This document shows, in pieces, positions 17,732 through 26,474 of a stretch of DNA of 64,000 nt. The translations under genes were made by a program, and so were the position numbers. Under the pieces are notes generated by a model that was not told the DNA's origin, searched no databases, and saw only the letters and a program-made list of their open reading frames with translations. Every line of letters begins with the position of its first letter. Position 1 is the first letter of the stretch. The stretch is from assembly GCF_002086155.1 (NCBI RefSeq), contig NZ_MVHE01000004.1, positions 186,001 through 250,000 on the forward strand, in the 5' to 3' direction. This stretch comes from Mycobacterium angelicum. Its GTDB lineage: Bacteria; Actinomycetota; Actinomycetes; Mycobacteriales; Mycobacteriaceae.

Positions 17732-18546
17732 GGTACGAACTCCAATTTCGACATCTTGTACTGTCCGCCTTCTTCGGTCACGGTGACCCGCAGCCGCCAC
17801 ACGCGTGGTTCGTCCTTGGCGCCAGCGGCATTGGTGATCGACGATGTCGCCACGACCAGAACTAATGCGGAATGCTCGTCCATGGATTCGACGGCTGCTG
17901 CATTGATCGTTCCCTGCGTGACCACTTTCGACTCTTCGACCACCGTCACGAAATCGTTTGCGCGCTGGGCGAAGTCGTCCCTGAACTGGCCGGTGGAGCT
18001 GTCCAGTAGCCGTTGGACGTCCTCCTTGGCCCGGTGGAAGTCCAAGGACGCCATGTTGACTACGCCCTGCTTGGCCCCGGCGACGAAGTTCGCGGCACGT
18101 TGGCTTCGCTCGGTGGCGTTGCGGTCTTGCCACAGCATGTAGGCGCTGGCGCCAACAAATGCGCAGATGAGGATGATCGTGGCCACTTTGGAAATCGCTG
18201 ACAGTGACAGTAACCGGCTTGCGGCCCTGCGCCACCTCGGCCGGGATGTCGCTGCCGCAGCTTCGAAGCCTTCCTGGCCGGCTTGCTCGTCGGTCTCTGA
18301 ATCGGGCTCTTCGACATCGGTGCCTTGTTCGTCGGCGGACTTGGCCCTAGCGTTCTCGGCGGATTCGGCGCGCGCCCCGGTGTTTTCGGCCTGCGCTACG
18401 CGCCGTAGCCGCGCGACTCGGGCGCGCGCGCGGGCGGCGGCGGCCAACGCTTCGGCCTCGGCGGCTTCTGCTTCGGCTTCCTCGAGCAACGCCATCGCGT
18501 CGGCTTGCGATATGGCCGAGTCCTCCGGCGGCTTCGCGTCACCCAC
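17728..18546 (-). CDS. MCE-associated membrane protein with long acidic coiled-coil N-terminus
   Basis: 272 residues from a GTG. The N-terminal 110 residues are Ala/Glu-rich, predicted coiled coil ([20 protein letters not shown]). A single membrane helix lies around residues 118-138 ([19 protein letters not shown]). The outside domain carries [26 protein letters not shown] and ends MSKLEFVP. The same architecture is found at 35895-36677. It probably works with a Mce importer, the nearest being the operon 6 kb downstream. Confidence 0.87.
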   Translation of the reverse strand: MGDAKPPEDSAISQADAMALLEEAEAEAAEAEALAAAARARARVARLRRVAQAENTGARAESAENARAKSADEQGTDVEEPDSETDEQAGQEGFEAAAATSRPRWRRAASRLLSLSAISKVATIILICAFVGASAYMLWQDRNATERSQRAANFVAGAKQGVVNMASLDFHRAKEDVQRLLDSSTGQFRDDFAQRANDFVTVVEESKVVTQGTINAAAVESMDEHSALVLVVATSSITNAAGAKDEPRVWRLRVTVTEEGGQYKMSKLEFVP

Positions 18547-18564
18547 TGCGATTCCCGCCCGCGG

Positions 18565-19020
18565 CTACCATCGCACGAGCGTGAAGGGATAAGTGTCGGT
18601 GCCCCCGGGGCCGCCGCCACACCCGGTGTCGTATGTGGTGACCAGTTCGCCGCTCAATGTGACCGCATCCCACGAATAGACGTCATGCGAGGGAAAAAAC
18701 TGCACGACGCAGCGCACGCCGTCTGGCACATCGACGGTCATGGTGTAGCGGCCGTTGGACAGGTACGCGTCCTCTTTGTAGGGTGCCGCTTGCCCGTTGG
18801 GTTGCGGTACCCCTTGGATGGTCAGGCATCCCGGTGCGCGAGAAACGCACGGGCGAACCGCCCAAATCCAGTCGTGGCCGCGATCCCGGTCGGTGTTCGC
18901 CCTGTAGTTGCCAATCAGCATGTCCGCGCGGGCGGTCGGCGTAAGAGTCAGCGCGGCAGTGGCACTCACAAGTGCAAGCGCAAGGGTAACTGCCGCGGTC
19001 TTCACCGACGCGTCTCCCAT
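18565..19020 (-). CDS. Small secreted protein, function unknown
   Basis: 151 residues from an ATG; the frame is open further upstream but the signal peptide begins here. SVKTAAVTLALALVSATAAL then ARADM is a Sec signal with a likely cut near ARA-DM. The mature part is about 115 residues with several Cys (VRPCVSRAPGC, RCVVQFF, TGC) and no known domain. It ends VTTYDTGCGGG...FTLVRW. It lies 19 bp downstream of the MCE-associated pair on the same strand and may be co-transcribed with it. Confidence 0.75.
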   Translation of the reverse strand: MGDASVKTAAVTLALALVSATAALTLTPTARADMLIGNYRANTDRDRGHDWIWAVRPCVSRAPGCLTIQGVPQPNGQAAPYKEDAYLSNGRYTMTVDVPDGVRCVVQFFPSHDVYSWDAVTLSGELVTTYDTGCGGGPGGTDTYPFTLVRW

Positions 19021-19107
19021 CTGTAGTACACGCCCTCGCACTGAATATAGAGCGCGGCCACGCTGCACAGGCCTACTTGCAAAAATCGCGCGCGTCAACG
19101 GGGTGGC

Positions 19108-20490
19108 TCAATCAATGACCGCCGCTTCCTTGCGCTCGGTGACAGGACGTGCGAGTTCTTGCTCGTCGCAAATGCGTTGCAGCTTGTCCAGGGTCTGGTC
19201 GAGGCCGTCGCCTACCCGGCGGCCAGGGGTGAACGTGGCCGGAAGTTTGCGCATGCCCTGGATGACGCCGATGGTCTCGTAGTGCACGGCGCCATCGGGA
19301 TCGCAGCGATAATCGGGCATCCGGTCGAGCACGGCAGTCAGCATCGACTTGAACACGGTGCGGGCCACGTTCGACCCGATACACCGGTGCACGCCGATGC
19401 CGAAACTGAAGTGCCGGTTGCCTTTACGATCGAGGACGACCTGATCCGGCTTGTGAAACACAGCGGGATCACGATTGGCCATCGCCCACGAAATCCAAAG
19501 CCGCTCACCTTCTTTGAACCGCGTGCCGTTTACCTCGACGTCGTCGGAGAATGTCCGGCCATCGCCGGGTGCCGGGGTGAAGTAGCGCAGAAACTCCTCG
19601 GTCGCGGGGTCCAGCAGCGTGTCGCGGTGCTGCCGCAGCCGCTCGCGTTCATCCGGGTGCTCGGAAAGCCATTCCAGCGAATGGGCGGTCAGCGCAGTCG
19701 TGGTGTCGAAGCCGCCGCCGATGACGAGCCCGAGATTTCCGAGGATCTCCAGATCGGGTGCGGGCACGTCGTCAATGCGCATCTGCACCAAAGCATTGAC
19801 GATGCCGGGACGCGGGTTTTCGCGAATCTCGATCATGCTATTGACCATGTCGAGGCCCATCTGGCGGTGCATCTCGGTCACCCGCTTGATGTCGGGGGAG
19901 TGTTCCGGGGTGTACACCGCGGCATGAACCGGCTCGCTGTACATGTTCCACTTCTTCAGCGGGATGCCCAGCATCGCCAGGGTCAGCACGGCGGGCACGA
20001 TATTGGCCAGATCGTCGACGAAGTCGATGTGACCGTCCTCGATCTTCTCGGTGAGGCAGGCGCGGGTCACGTCGTCGATGAACGGCTGCCAGCGCTTGAC
20101 CGCCGCCGGTGACAGATACGGGTTGAGAACCGTGCGGTAGGTCCGATGTTCGGGGTCGTCCATTTCCAGGATGCCGCCCCGCACCACACTGACCCGGCTG
20201 GCGGTGGGTATCGAAATGCCTTTGTAGCCACGGCGTTCGCCGTGGATGTCATGGTCGTTGGAGATCGCCGGGCAGCGGGCGAGCTCGAACACTTCGTTGC
20301 TGCCGGCCGCCACCCAGTGCCCGCCGTAGGTGTCGGTCCACGCGATCGGGCACTGGGCGTGCATCTCCTCGGTGATCGTCTTGAATTCCGACCGGTATTC
20401 GGCGGTGTGCCGATCGAAGTGATACCGATTCTTCTTCCGGTCGCTGTCGCTGTCGCCGTCTTTGTCGGTGACGGCGTCATCAACCCTCAA
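19108..20490 (-). CDS. Cytochrome P450
   Basis: 460 residues from a TTG preceded by GAGAGGG; no in-frame ATG or GTG gives a better start. The I-helix oxygen motif is GGGFDTTT, the K-helix ExxR is in EEFLRYF, and the heme loop is FSFGIGVHRCIG with Cys about residue 378. The N-terminus is charged and the C-terminus has a 45-residue extension. It is followed upstream in the operon by a 3Fe-4S ferredoxin and an SDR, so the operon order is SDR, ferredoxin, P450. A hydroxylated product could go straight to the SDR. Confidence 0.92.
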   Translation of the reverse strand: MRVDDAVTDKDGDSDSDRKKNRYHFDRHTAEYRSEFKTITEEMHAQCPIAWTDTYGGHWVAAGSNEVFELARCPAISNDHDIHGERRGYKGISIPTASRVSVVRGGILEMDDPEHRTYRTVLNPYLSPAAVKRWQPFIDDVTRACLTEKIEDGHIDFVDDLANIVPAVLTLAMLGIPLKKWNMYSEPVHAAVYTPEHSPDIKRVTEMHRQMGLDMVNSMIEIRENPRPGIVNALVQMRIDDVPAPDLEILGNLGLVIGGGFDTTTALTAHSLEWLSEHPDERERLRQHRDTLLDPATEEFLRYFTPAPGDGRTFSDDVEVNGTRFKEGERLWISWAMANRDPAVFHKPDQVVLDRKGNRHFSFGIGVHRCIGSNVARTVFKSMLTAVLDRMPDYRCDPDGAVHYETIGVIQGMRKLPATFTPGRRVGDGLDQTLDKLQRICDEQELARPVTERKEAAVID

Positions 20491-20511
20491 AGTGCCCTCT
20501 CCCCTTGATGT

Positions 20512-20706
20512 TTAGTCGGTCAAGATGATGGCCTGCTCCGGGCAGGATCGGACAGCCTCCCTGACCTGCTCCAGCTGGTCGTCGGGAACGACATCGCTGA
20601 CGGCCGACGAGCTGCCGTCAATGTCGCTGAGCTGAAAAGAATTTGGCGCGATCATCGAGCACAGGGTGTGCCCTTGGCAGCGTTCGGGATCAACCCAGAC
20701 CTTCAC
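20512..20706 (-). CDS. [3Fe-4S] ferredoxin, P450 partner
   Basis: 64 residues from a GTG with AAGGAG upstream, the usual size. CQGHTLC and SCPEQAI give the C-x5-C...CP cluster motif; the second position of the cluster motif that a 4Fe-4S protein would fill with Cys is His. It lies 21 bp before the P450 start and 23 bp after the SDR stop. It is the likely electron donor to that P450. Confidence 0.92.
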   Translation of the reverse strand: MKVWVDPERCQGHTLCSMIAPNSFQLSDIDGSSSAVSDVVPDDQLEQVREAVRSCPEQAIILTD

Positions 20707-20729
20707 CGTCGCACTCTCCTTAACGCGTC

Positions 20730-21452
20730 TCAGGTGTTGCGGCCGCCGTTGACGCCCAGGATCTGGCCGGTGATGTAGCCGGCCTCCTCGGACACCAGGA
20801 AGGCGCAAGCGGCGGCGATGTCCTCCGGCTTGCCCATCCGGCGCACCGGCGTCTTGGCGATGTTCTGCTCGACGTCGCCGAGGAACCCTTGCGTCTCGGC
20901 GTTGCGCAGCATCGGGGTGTCGATGAAGCCCGGCGGGACGGCGTTGACCGTGATGCCGCTGGGCCCGTACTCGAGTGCCAGCGACTTGGTAAGTCCGTTG
21001 ACCGCGGACTTGGCGGCCACATAGTGCGCCATGTAGGGCTGGCCCGAATGGGCGCTCGACGACGAGATGTTGACGATCCGTCCCCAACCGGCCGCCACCA
21101 TGTCGGGCAGCACCGCCTGGATCGCGTGGAAAGTGCCGTTGAGGTTGACATCCAAAACGCGCTGCCATTCCCCGAACGTGAGGTTGCCGAACCGCTTGAA
21201 ACCATCCAGGCCCGCGGCGTTCACCAGGATCGTGACCGGGCCCAGCCGGTCGTGGATAGCGGACAACGCGGCGTCGATCTGCGATCGATCGGTTACGTCG
21301 GCGGTGTAGGCGAGCTCGGCGTCGGAGGGTCGTATATCGATGGTGGCCACGTCGATGCCGTCGGTTTGCAGGCGATGCGCGACGGCTTGCCCGATGCCAG
21401 ATCCGCCACCGGTCACCAGAGCGGTTTTCGAGGCGGTTTTCGAGGCGGTCAT
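20730..21452 (-). CDS. Short-chain dehydrogenase/reductase
   Basis: 240 residues. TGGGSGIG is the cofactor loop, followed by NAAG, the catalytic Ser in VNISSSSAHSG and YVAAK. The acidic residue in TIDIRPSD at the end of the second strand suggests NAD rather than NADP. The coding start contains a near-perfect 12-bp direct repeat that yields ASKTASKT. First gene of the SDR-ferredoxin-P450 operon, behind a GAGAAT-type palindrome. Probable alcohol dehydrogenase for a P450 product. Confidence 0.93.
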   Translation of the reverse strand: MTASKTASKTALVTGGGSGIGQAVAHRLQTDGIDVATIDIRPSDAELAYTADVTDRSQIDAALSAIHDRLGPVTILVNAAGLDGFKRFGNLTFGEWQRVLDVNLNGTFHAIQAVLPDMVAAGWGRIVNISSSSAHSGQPYMAHYVAAKSAVNGLTKSLALEYGPSGITVNAVPPGFIDTPMLRNAETQGFLGDVEQNIAKTPVRRMGKPEDIAAACAFLVSEEAGYITGQILGVNGGRNT

Positions 21453-21532
21453 CAAGCGGCCTTCACCTGCTCAGCACCCGAGCCTTTCTTCGCCGTCCAG
21501 TCTCACTCTTAAAGAATCTTGATTGCAATTAT

Positions 21533-21547
21533 GAGAATCCTACTCTC
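21533..21547. promoter_or_regulatory. Putative operator GAGAAT-CCT-ACTCTC
   Basis: One mismatch from GAGAAT-N3-ATTCTC. It lies 81 bp upstream of the SDR start, on the SDR side of the divergent region shared with the aldehyde dehydrogenase gene, which carries its own copy 176 bp away. Confidence 0.58.
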
Positions 21548-21708
21548 ACGCCAGAACGGCGTGCAAGCTAGCGCCTAAACCGCGCGCAACCTGCATAGAG
21601 AGGCTTCGTCGGTGTATCGCTGAGCGATTGCTTAGCTGGTCAGCGGGCCTATGGAGTGCGGGCGCTTTCTTGAATTCTCAAGTCTCGAATGTAAGATTCG
21701 CCTGATAT

Positions 21709-21723
21709 GAGAATGAAATTATC
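21709..21723. promoter_or_regulatory. Putative operator GAGAAT-GAA-ATTATC
   Basis: One mismatch from GAGAAT-N3-ATTCTC and 29 bp upstream of the aldehyde dehydrogenase start. A separate imperfect inverted repeat, CGAAT-GTAAG-ATTCG, lies just before it at 21685-21699. Confidence 0.58.
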
Positions 21724-21752
21724 GTGACCGTCACCACACTAGGGGGCCCACC

Positions 21753-23285
21753 ATGCCAGCGCAGGACACGGCGGAGACCGTCCGGGTGCCAATTGTCGGC
21801 GCGCAGGCATCACGGGCCGACCGCCGGCTGCTGATCGACGGCCGACTGGTCACGACCCAGCAGACGTTCCCGTCGATCAACCCCGCCACCGGCGCCGTCC
21901 TGGGCCACGCTCCCGAGGCAGGCGTCGGTGAGGCCGAGCAGGCGATCGCGGCCGCCCGGCGCGCCTTCGACACGACGAGCTGGCCGACCGACGTCGAGAT
22001 GCGGATCCGTTGCCTCGATCAGCTGCATCGGGCGCTGCTAGACCATGCCGAGGAGTTGCGCGAGCTGACCATCGCCGAAGTCGGCGCCACCCGCGCTCTG
22101 ACCCAGGGCGCCCAGCTCGACGACCCGATCGGCATCGTCAGGTTCTATGCCGACCTGCTGCGCAGCTACCAGTTCTCCGAAGACTTAGGCAATAGAGAAT
22201 CGCGCGGCATGCAGCACCATCGCTGGGTGGAAAAGGAAGCTGCCGGCGTGGTGGCGGCCATCATCGCCTACAACTATCCGAACCAGCTCGCGCTGGCCAA
22301 GCTGGCCCCGGCGCTGGCCGCCGGCTGCACGGTGGTGCTCAAAGGCGCGCCGGACACCCCGCTGATCACCCTGGCGCTGGGTGAGCTGATCGCCAGCCAC
22401 ACCGATATCCCGGCCGGTGTGGTGAACGTGCTGACTTCGTCGGACGCCGCGTCGGGCGAGGCCCTGACCACCAGCCCCGACGTCGACGTGGTGACCTTCA
22501 CCGGGTCAACGGCGGTCGGCCGCAAGATCATGGCCGCGGCCAGCGACACCGTCAAGCGTGTGTTCCTGGAATTGGGCGGCAAGTCGGCGGTGATCATGCT
22601 CGACGACGCCGACTTCGCCACCGCCACCATGTTCGCCGCGTTCAGCATGGTCACCCACGCGGGACAGGGCTGCGCGCTGACGTCGCGGCTGCTGGTGCCC
22701 AAGGTGCACCACGACGAAATCGTCGAATTGATCGCGCAGCACTTCGCCCATGTGCGCCACGGCGACCCGGCCGATCCGAAAACCTATATGGGACCGCTGA
22801 TCAACGAGCGACAGCGGGACAAGGTGGACGGCATGGTCCAGCGGGCCGTCGCCGCCGGGGCCACCCTGGTGACCGGGGGCAAGCGCCTGGACCCCGGCTA
22901 CTTCTATGCACCCACCCTGCTCACCAACGTCGATCCCGACAGCGAGATCGCGCAGGACGAAGTGTTCGGGCCGGTGCTGGTCGTCATCGGCTTCGACCAA
23001 GACGACAACGACGACGATGTCGTGCGAATCGCCAACAATTCGATCTACGGACTGGCCGGTGCGGTCTTCAGCCGCGACCAGGACCGGGCCCTGGCCGTGG
23101 CGCGCCGGATCCGCGCCGGATCGTTTTCGGTCAACGGCGGCAACTACTTCGGCGCCGACAGCCCGTTCGGCGGATTCAAGCAGTCGGGCGTGGGCCGCGA
23201 GATGGGTGTCGCCGGACTCGAAGAGTTTCTGGAACGCAAGACCTTTGCTGTCCCAGCCGTACCGGCTGAAAGGGCCCCCGCGTGA
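21753..23285 (+). CDS. Aldehyde dehydrogenase
   Basis: 510 residues. Cofactor motifs YNYPNQLALAKLAPAL and FTGSTAVG are present, the general base Glu is in LELGGK and the catalytic Cys in GQGCALTSR. The C-terminal SPFGGFKQSGVGREMG is standard. The first 25 residues are a family-variable extension. It overlaps the CoA-transferase gene downstream. It would oxidise the aldehyde produced from the P450/SDR steps to an acid, ready for CoA activation. Confidence 0.94.
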   Translation: MPAQDTAETVRVPIVGAQASRADRRLLIDGRLVTTQQTFPSINPATGAVLGHAPEAGVGEAEQAIAAARRAFDTTSWPTDVEMRIRCLDQLHRALLDHAEELRELTIAEVGATRALTQGAQLDDPIGIVRFYADLLRSYQFSEDLGNRESRGMQHHRWVEKEAAGVVAAIIAYNYPNQLALAKLAPALAAGCTVVLKGAPDTPLITLALGELIASHTDIPAGVVNVLTSSDAASGEALTTSPDVDVVTFTGSTAVGRKIMAAASDTVKRVFLELGGKSAVIMLDDADFATATMFAAFSMVTHAGQGCALTSRLLVPKVHHDEIVELIAQHFAHVRHGDPADPKTYMGPLINERQRDKVDGMVQRAVAAGATLVTGGKRLDPGYFYAPTLLTNVDPDSEIAQDEVFGPVLVVIGFDQDDNDDDVVRIANNSIYGLAGAVFSRDQDRALAVARRIRAGSFSVNGGNYFGADSPFGGFKQSGVGREMGVAGLEEFLERKTFAVPAVPAERAPA

Positions 23286-24487
23286 AACCGCTCGAAGGCA
23301 TCCGGGTATTGGAAGTCGCCATGTACGGGTTCGTCCCGTCGGCGGGCGCCGTGCTGGTCGAATGGGGCGCCGATGTGATCAAGGTCGAGCACGCGGTCAC
23401 CGGTGATCCCCAACGCGGGCTGCGCCAGACCGGCATGCTGCGGGTCGAGGGCGACCCCAACCCAAACATCGAGCACGCCAACCGCGGCAAGCGCAGCATC
23501 GGACTGGACATGTCGGTGCCCGAGGGCAAGGAAGTGCTCTACGAACTCGCCCGTACCGCGGACGTATTCCTGACCAGCTTTCTGCCCGACCACCGGCAGA
23601 AGTTCGGCATCGACGTCGACGACATCCGCGCGGTCAACCCGTCGATCATCTACGCGCGCGGCAGCGCCCTGGGCCCCCGCGGCGCGGAGTCGGTCAAGGG
23701 CGGCTACGACATGACCGCGTTCTGGTGCCGGGCCGGGACCGCGGCCACCATCACGCCGATGGGTTACCAGGGGATGATCAACCCGCCCGGCCCGGCCTAC
23801 GGCGACACCATCTCGGGCACCAACCTGGCCGGCGGGATCGCGGCGGCCCTCCTCAAGCGCGAGCGCACCGGCGAACCGTCCGTCGTCGACGTGTCCTTGC
23901 TCGGCAGCGGCCTGTGGTCGCTGGGCCACACCGTGGCATTGACCAAGCACCTTGGTCAATTGATGCAAGCGCCGCCGCCGGGCATCCACGGATCGCCGGT
24001 CAACCCATTGGTGGGCGTGTACCCGACATCCGACAACCGCTACATCTCCTTGGTGATGATGCAGCCCGGCAAGTTCTGGGCCGACGTGTGCCGTCATATC
24101 GACCGGCCCGAACTGATCGACGATCCACGCTTTGCCGACGCGGAAACCATTGCCGCGAATACGGCAGATGCCGTGGAGATCTTGACCAAAGTGATCGCAA
24201 CCCGCACGCTTGCCGAGTGGAGCGAACGCTTTGCGACGCTCGCGGGACCTTGGGCGCCGGTGCAGGACACCTTGCAAGCGGCCGACGACGCACAGATCAG
24301 AGCGAACGAATATTTGGTTCGCGCAGGCGAACTCGAGCTTGTCGCCAACCCCGTGCAGTTCGATGTCACCGCGCCGCAGACCGGCCCCGCGCCTGGATTC
24401 GCCGAGCAGACAGACGAAATTCTGTTGGAACTAGGGCTGGATTGGGATCGCATCATCGAACTCAAGACCGCCGGCGCGGTCACCTAG
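23282..24487 (+). CDS. CaiB/BaiF family CoA-transferase or racemase
   Basis: 401 residues from a GTG overlapping the aldehyde dehydrogenase stop (GTGA). The N-terminal LEGIRVLEVAMYGFVPSAGAVLVEWGADVIKVE and NRGKRSIGLD are typical of family III CoA-transferases. The usual catalytic Asp region is present in GYDMTAFWCRAG. It would move CoA to an acid, or epimerise an alpha-methyl acyl-CoA. It follows the aldehyde dehydrogenase and precedes the mce operon. Confidence 0.88.
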   Translation: MKPLEGIRVLEVAMYGFVPSAGAVLVEWGADVIKVEHAVTGDPQRGLRQTGMLRVEGDPNPNIEHANRGKRSIGLDMSVPEGKEVLYELARTADVFLTSFLPDHRQKFGIDVDDIRAVNPSIIYARGSALGPRGAESVKGGYDMTAFWCRAGTAATITPMGYQGMINPPGPAYGDTISGTNLAGGIAAALLKRERTGEPSVVDVSLLGSGLWSLGHTVALTKHLGQLMQAPPPGIHGSPVNPLVGVYPTSDNRYISLVMMQPGKFWADVCRHIDRPELIDDPRFADAETIAANTADAVEILTKVIATRTLAEWSERFATLAGPWAPVQDTLQAADDAQIRANEYLVRAGELELVANPVQFDVTAPQTGPAPGFAEQTDEILLELGLDWDRIIELKTAGAVT

Positions 24488-24774
24488 GGCCGGGTGCGAC
24501 TAGGAAATGTCGGAAATGTCTGCCCAGGCCGCTGATAACGGTTATGCGTTTTTCATTCCCCCTGGACGCGGCATGAGTCATAATCGCCAAGCGCTTCAAG
24601 ACTCGCGGGCTCGGGCGGTCCACACGGCCTGGAAGTGCCAACTCACGCAAGAGAACGGAGGGCCGGCGTGAGGAGGAAAACCGTTTCGAAGCCGAGATGC
24701 CGTAATTCGGAAGGTGTTTCGCTTCGGGGCGGTGCGAAGGTCTGGGCTGACGATGCCGACTGGGGCTGACGCCG
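24488..24774. other. Intergenic region before the mce operon
   Basis: 287 bp with no convincing coding frame. It includes GAGGAGGAAAACC near 24670, which looks like a ribosome site without a start codon. No GAGAAT-type palindrome or KstR-like palindrome was seen. The mce promoter probably lies here. Confidence 0.4.
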
Positions 24775-25584
24775 ATGGCGAATAAAAACCCGAATCGCTG
24801 GTCGCCGGGAGTGTCCCTGCCCGGGAATCTCTCCGGGGCAATGCAGGCGGTCGGCGGCCTGTTTGCGATGTCGGCAGATGCGATCAGGTTCCTGTTTCGC
24901 CGGCCGTTCCAGACTCGAGAGTTCTTCGAGCAGTCCTGGTTTGTCGCCCGCGTCTCGCTGGTGCCCACGTTGTTGGTGGCGATTCCGTTTACGGTTCTCG
25001 TGAGCTTCACGCTCAACATCTTGTTGCGCGAACTCGGCGCTGCGGACCTCAGTGGTGCCGGAGCGGCTTTCGGCGCGGTCACCCAGGTCGGACCGTTGGT
25101 GACGGTGTTGATTGTGGCCGGTGCCGGAGCCACGGCGATGTGCGCGGACTTGGGTTCGCGCACGATCCGCGAAGAGATCGACGCGATGGAAGTGCTGGGT
25201 ATCAATCCGGTTCAGCGTTTGGTGACGCCACGCATGCTGGCCGCCGGATTGGTTGCTCTGTTACTGAACAGCTTGGTGGTCATCATCGGCATTCTGGGCG
25301 GATACATCTTCTCGGTCTTCGTTCAAGACGTGAACCCGGGCGCGTTCGCGGCGGGCATCACGTTGTTGACCGGCGTTCCGGAGATGATCATTTCGTGTGT
25401 CAAGGCAGCGCTTTTCGGTCTTATCGCCGGGTTGGTCGCGTGCTATCGCGGGCTCACGGTGTCGGGTGGGGGTGCCAAGGCGGTCGGCAACGCGGTGAAC
25501 GAAACCGTGGTGTTCGCGTTCATGTCGCTGATGGTCGTCAATGTGGTTGTCACTGCTATCGGTATCCGGTTCTCGACCAAGTAG
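24775..25584 (+). CDS. YrbE (MlaE-like) permease of an mce operon, A position
   Basis: 269 residues with five to six membrane helices. The EQ-loop that couples to the ATPase reads EEIDAMEVLGINPVQRLVTPR, the hallmark of MlaE/YrbE permeases. It is the first gene of an eight-gene operon (two yrbE and six mce). The Mce systems import lipids such as fatty acids or cholesterol, with a separate MceG ATPase encoded elsewhere. Which numbered mce operon this is cannot be told from the sequence alone. Confidence 0.95.
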   Translation: MANKNPNRWSPGVSLPGNLSGAMQAVGGLFAMSADAIRFLFRRPFQTREFFEQSWFVARVSLVPTLLVAIPFTVLVSFTLNILLRELGAADLSGAGAAFGAVTQVGPLVTVLIVAGAGATAMCADLGSRTIREEIDAMEVLGINPVQRLVTPRMLAAGLVALLLNSLVVIIGILGGYIFSVFVQDVNPGAFAAGITLLTGVPEMIISCVKAALFGLIAGLVACYRGLTVSGGGAKAVGNAVNETVVFAFMSLMVVNVVVTAIGIRFSTK

Positions 25585-25608
25585 CGCGAAGGAGGTGCAA
25601 GGCAAGCT

Positions 25609-26454
25609 ATGGGACTGCGCGTGGCCTATCCGCGTCTGACGCGACAAGCCCAGAAGCCGGTGGCCACCTTGAGCCGAATCGGCGATCACACGCTGTTCTA
25701 CGGCAAAGCGCTGGGCGGGATACCATTCGCGGTCACTCACTATAGGCGCGAGATCATCCGTCTCATCGCCGAAATCAGCATGGGCGCGGGGACTTTGGCG
25801 ATGATCGGCGGGACGCTGGCGATTGTCGGGTTCATGACGCTCGCCGCGGGCGGCACGCTGGCGGTCCAGGGATACAGCTCACTGGGCAATATCGGCATCG
25901 AGGCGCTGACCGGATTCCTTTCCGCCTTCATCAACGTTCGCATCGCAGCGCCGATCGTCGCGGGAATCGGTTTGGCAGCCACCTTCGGTGCCGGTGTCAC
26001 AGCTCAATTGGGCGCCATGCGCATCAACGAAGAAATCGACGCCCTGGAATCGATGGCGATCCGGCCGATCTCGTATCTCGTCAGTACCCGGATCATGGCC
26101 GGAATGTTGGCGATCACGCCCTTGTACAGCATCGCCGTCGTCCTGTCGTTTCTGGCTAGCCAGTTCATCACCACAATGCTCTTCGGCCAGTCAAGCGGCT
26201 TGTATAACCACTACTTCACCACGTTCTTGAACCCGATCGACTTGCTGTGGTCGTTCCTGCAAGCCATCGCGATGGCGATCACGATCCTGTTGATCCATAC
26301 GTACTTCGGCTTTTTCGCCTCGGGCGGACCAGCCGGCGTGGGGGTCGCGACCGGTAACGCGGTGCGGACTTCGCTGATCGTGGTCGTGTCAGTGATACTC
26401 CTGGTTTCGCTGGCCGTCTACGGCTCCAACGGAAACTTCAACCTGTCCGGCTAG
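25609..26454 (+). CDS. YrbE (MlaE-like) permease of an mce operon, B position
   Basis: 281 residues with several membrane helices and the EQ-loop EEIDALESMAIRPISYLVSTR. It starts 24 bp after the first permease, behind GGAGG. The two permeases likely form a heterodimeric channel. The Arg/Pro in the second half of the loop differs from the first copy, as usual for B-type permeases. Confidence 0.95.
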   Translation: MGLRVAYPRLTRQAQKPVATLSRIGDHTLFYGKALGGIPFAVTHYRREIIRLIAEISMGAGTLAMIGGTLAIVGFMTLAAGGTLAVQGYSSLGNIGIEALTGFLSAFINVRIAAPIVAGIGLAATFGAGVTAQLGAMRINEEIDALESMAIRPISYLVSTRIMAGMLAITPLYSIAVVLSFLASQFITTMLFGQSSGLYNHYFTTFLNPIDLLWSFLQAIAMAITILLIHTYFGFFASGGPAGVGVATGNAVRTSLIVVVSVILLVSLAVYGSNGNFNLSG

Positions 26455-26474
26455 CGAAAGGTGGTGAAAGGAAA

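Noticed and set aside
24488..24774. A KstR-type operator before the mce operon
   Set aside because: No TNNAACNNGTTNNA-like palindrome was seen there.
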